The position numbers and the translations under genes are program-made. The notes beneath the pieces were generated by a model that worked only from the letters and a program-made list of their open reading frames with translations, searched no databases and was not told where the DNA came from. This document shows positions 6,404 through 7,221 of a DNA stretch of 7,221 nt, one piece after another. Source of the DNA: Pseudomonadota bacterium (GTDB taxonomy: Bacteria; Pseudomonadota; Alphaproteobacteria; Rhizobiales; Beijerinckiaceae); NCBI GenBank assembly GCA_023422485.1, contig JAGTAM010000305.1, forward strand, positions 1 to 7,221, read 5' to 3'. Numbering within the stretch: position 1 is the stretch's first letter; every line of letters begins with the position of its first letter.

Positions 6404-6535
6404 GGCGTCACGTCTCCGTCGAGGTCGAGCAGCCATCGAACGCCCTTGCGCCGCGCGCGGCAAGGCCCGCCTTGACCGGACGTGCCCCGCTTCCCACTGT
6501 CCGCGCCGGACGAAGTCACAGGGGACGACATCTCG
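6404..6535. promoter_or_regulatory. Divergent intergenic region with a short inverted repeat
   Basis: This 132-nt gap separates two divergent genes, so both promoters should lie here. A 6-bp inverted repeat (CCTTGC 6444-6449, GCAAGG 6460-6465) encloses a perfect 12-nt palindrome (6450-6461). A TTGACC at 6472-6477 resembles a -35 box for the + strand gene, but nothing like a good -10 sits 16-18 nt later. The ribosome site AGGGGA for the + strand gene is at 6520-6525. The promoter role is inferred from layout only. Confidence 0.4.
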
Positions 6536-7221
6536 ATGCGTGGGCGGGCAATCATCGGGCTCTCGATCCTCGCGGTCCTTATCTTCCTGCTCTACGAGCT
6601 GCGCGAGGTGATGCTGCCCTTCGTGGCGGGGCTGGCGCTCGCCTACCTGCTCGACCCGCTCGCCGACCGGCTGGAGCGGCTCGGCCTCGGCCGGCTCGCC
6701 GCGACCCTGCTGATCCTGTCGGGCTTCGTCGTCGGGCTCGTGGTGGTGCTCATCATCGTGGTGCCCCTGGCTGCCAGCCAGATCGCCTCCCTCGTCAACG
6801 CCCTGCCGACCATGGTCGGGCGCCTGCAGGGCATCCTCGTCGAGCGGGCCGGACCGCTGCTGCAGCGCGTCGGCGGCAGCGAGGTGGTCAGCGAACTGCA
6901 ATCCTCCGTCGGCACGCTGGTAGGGCAGGGCGGAGCGTGGTTCCTCGCCTTCCTCAAGTCGCTCTGGACCGGGAGTCAGGCCCTCATCTCCATCGCTTCG
7001 CTGCTCGTCGTGACGCCGGTCGTCGCCTTCTACGTGCTGCACGACTGGGACCGGATGATCGCTGCCCTCGACGGCTGGGTGCCCCCGCGCCACCGCCCGA
7101 CCGCGCGCCGGCTCGCGCGAGAGATCGACGGCGCGGTGACCGGCTTCGTGCGCGGGCAGAGCCTCGTCTGCCTGATCCTCGGCTCGTTCTACGCGGTCGG
7201 GCTGTTCCTCGTCGGGCTGAA
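6536..7221 (+). CDS. AI-2E/PerM-family membrane transporter, N-terminal part (3' end outside window)
   Basis: Translation from ATG 6536 stays open to the window edge for 228 residues; family members are usually about 340-380, so roughly a third is missing. AGGGGA (6520-6525) lies 10 nt before the ATG; an in-frame GTG at 6482 would add 18 residues and cannot be excluded. Hydrophobic segments are at about 5-22, 26-40, 57-80, 148-168 and 207-228, with a soluble amphipathic stretch at about 81-147, the AI-2E (PF01594) layout. Family-like motifs include PFVAGLALAYLLDPL (28-42), TPVVAFYVLHDWD (160-172) and FVRGQSLV (204-211). Members include autoinducer-2 exporter candidates and putative permeases or ion/proton antiporters; the substrate here is unknown. 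In many alphaproteobacteria this gene sits divergent from purM-purN and is followed by a DnaA-related hdaA gene, which would lie beyond the window. Confidence 0.92.
   Translation, partial: MRGRAIIGLSILAVLIFLLYELREVMLPFVAGLALAYLLDPLADRLERLGLGRLAATLLILSGFVVGLVVVLIIVVPLAASQIASLVNALPTMVGRLQGILVERAGPLLQRVGGSEVVSELQSSVGTLVGQGGAWFLAFLKSLWTGSQALISIASLLVVTPVVAFYVLHDWDRMIAALDGWVPPRHRPTARRLAREIDGAVTGFVRGQSLVCLILGSFYAVGLFLVGL

Noticed and set aside
6404..7093. N-terminal extension of the small minus-strand gene to 308 residues
   Set aside because: It is antisense to the AI-2E gene, and its Asp/Glu/His/Gln-rich composition is typical of a shadow frame. Only the last 78 residues look like a real protein.

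Overview
This window looks like ordinary chromosome from a GC-rich alphaproteobacterium. Protein character and the palindromic repeat at about 4187-4311 suggest Hyphomicrobiales, most likely Methylobacteriaceae (Methylobacterium/Methylorubrum). That placement is my recognition of sequence style, not a search result. There is no sign of phage, transposase, CRISPR, rRNA or tRNA.

Left part (1-4150, + strand): three genes form the conserved stress module known in E. coli as yeaG-yeaH plus ycgB. They are the C-terminal 377 residues of a PrkA/YeaG-type AAA+ serine kinase (cut by the window start), a YeaH/YhbH (DUF444) protein with a complete von Willebrand A MIDAS motif, and a SpoVR/YcgB protein. 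All run the same way with gaps of 90 and 53 nt, so they are probably one transcription unit. A kinase/ATPase, a metal-binding VWA adaptor and a putative metal-binding SpoVR protein encoded together suggest one pathway whose biochemistry is poorly understood. The two gaps hold small hairpins and a possible 21-codon leader ORF overlapping the spoVR start.

Middle (4151-4336): a convergent intergenic region filled by a long imperfect palindrome with two perfect arm blocks (15 and 12 bp). It looks like a dispersed alphaproteobacterial repeat and probably ends both converging transcripts.

Right part (4337-6403, - strand): purM and purN, overlapping by 4 nt, encode steps five and three of de novo purine synthesis. 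Upstream of purM on the same strand is a small DUF6429-like gene. A divergent intergenic region (6404-6535) then leads into a + strand AI-2E/PerM-type membrane protein that runs off the window end.

I found no clearly novel multi-gene system. The best leads are the PrkA-YeaH-SpoVR module, the possible leader ORF before spoVR, the palindromic repeat, and a Lys-to-Met change in a PurM signature motif.
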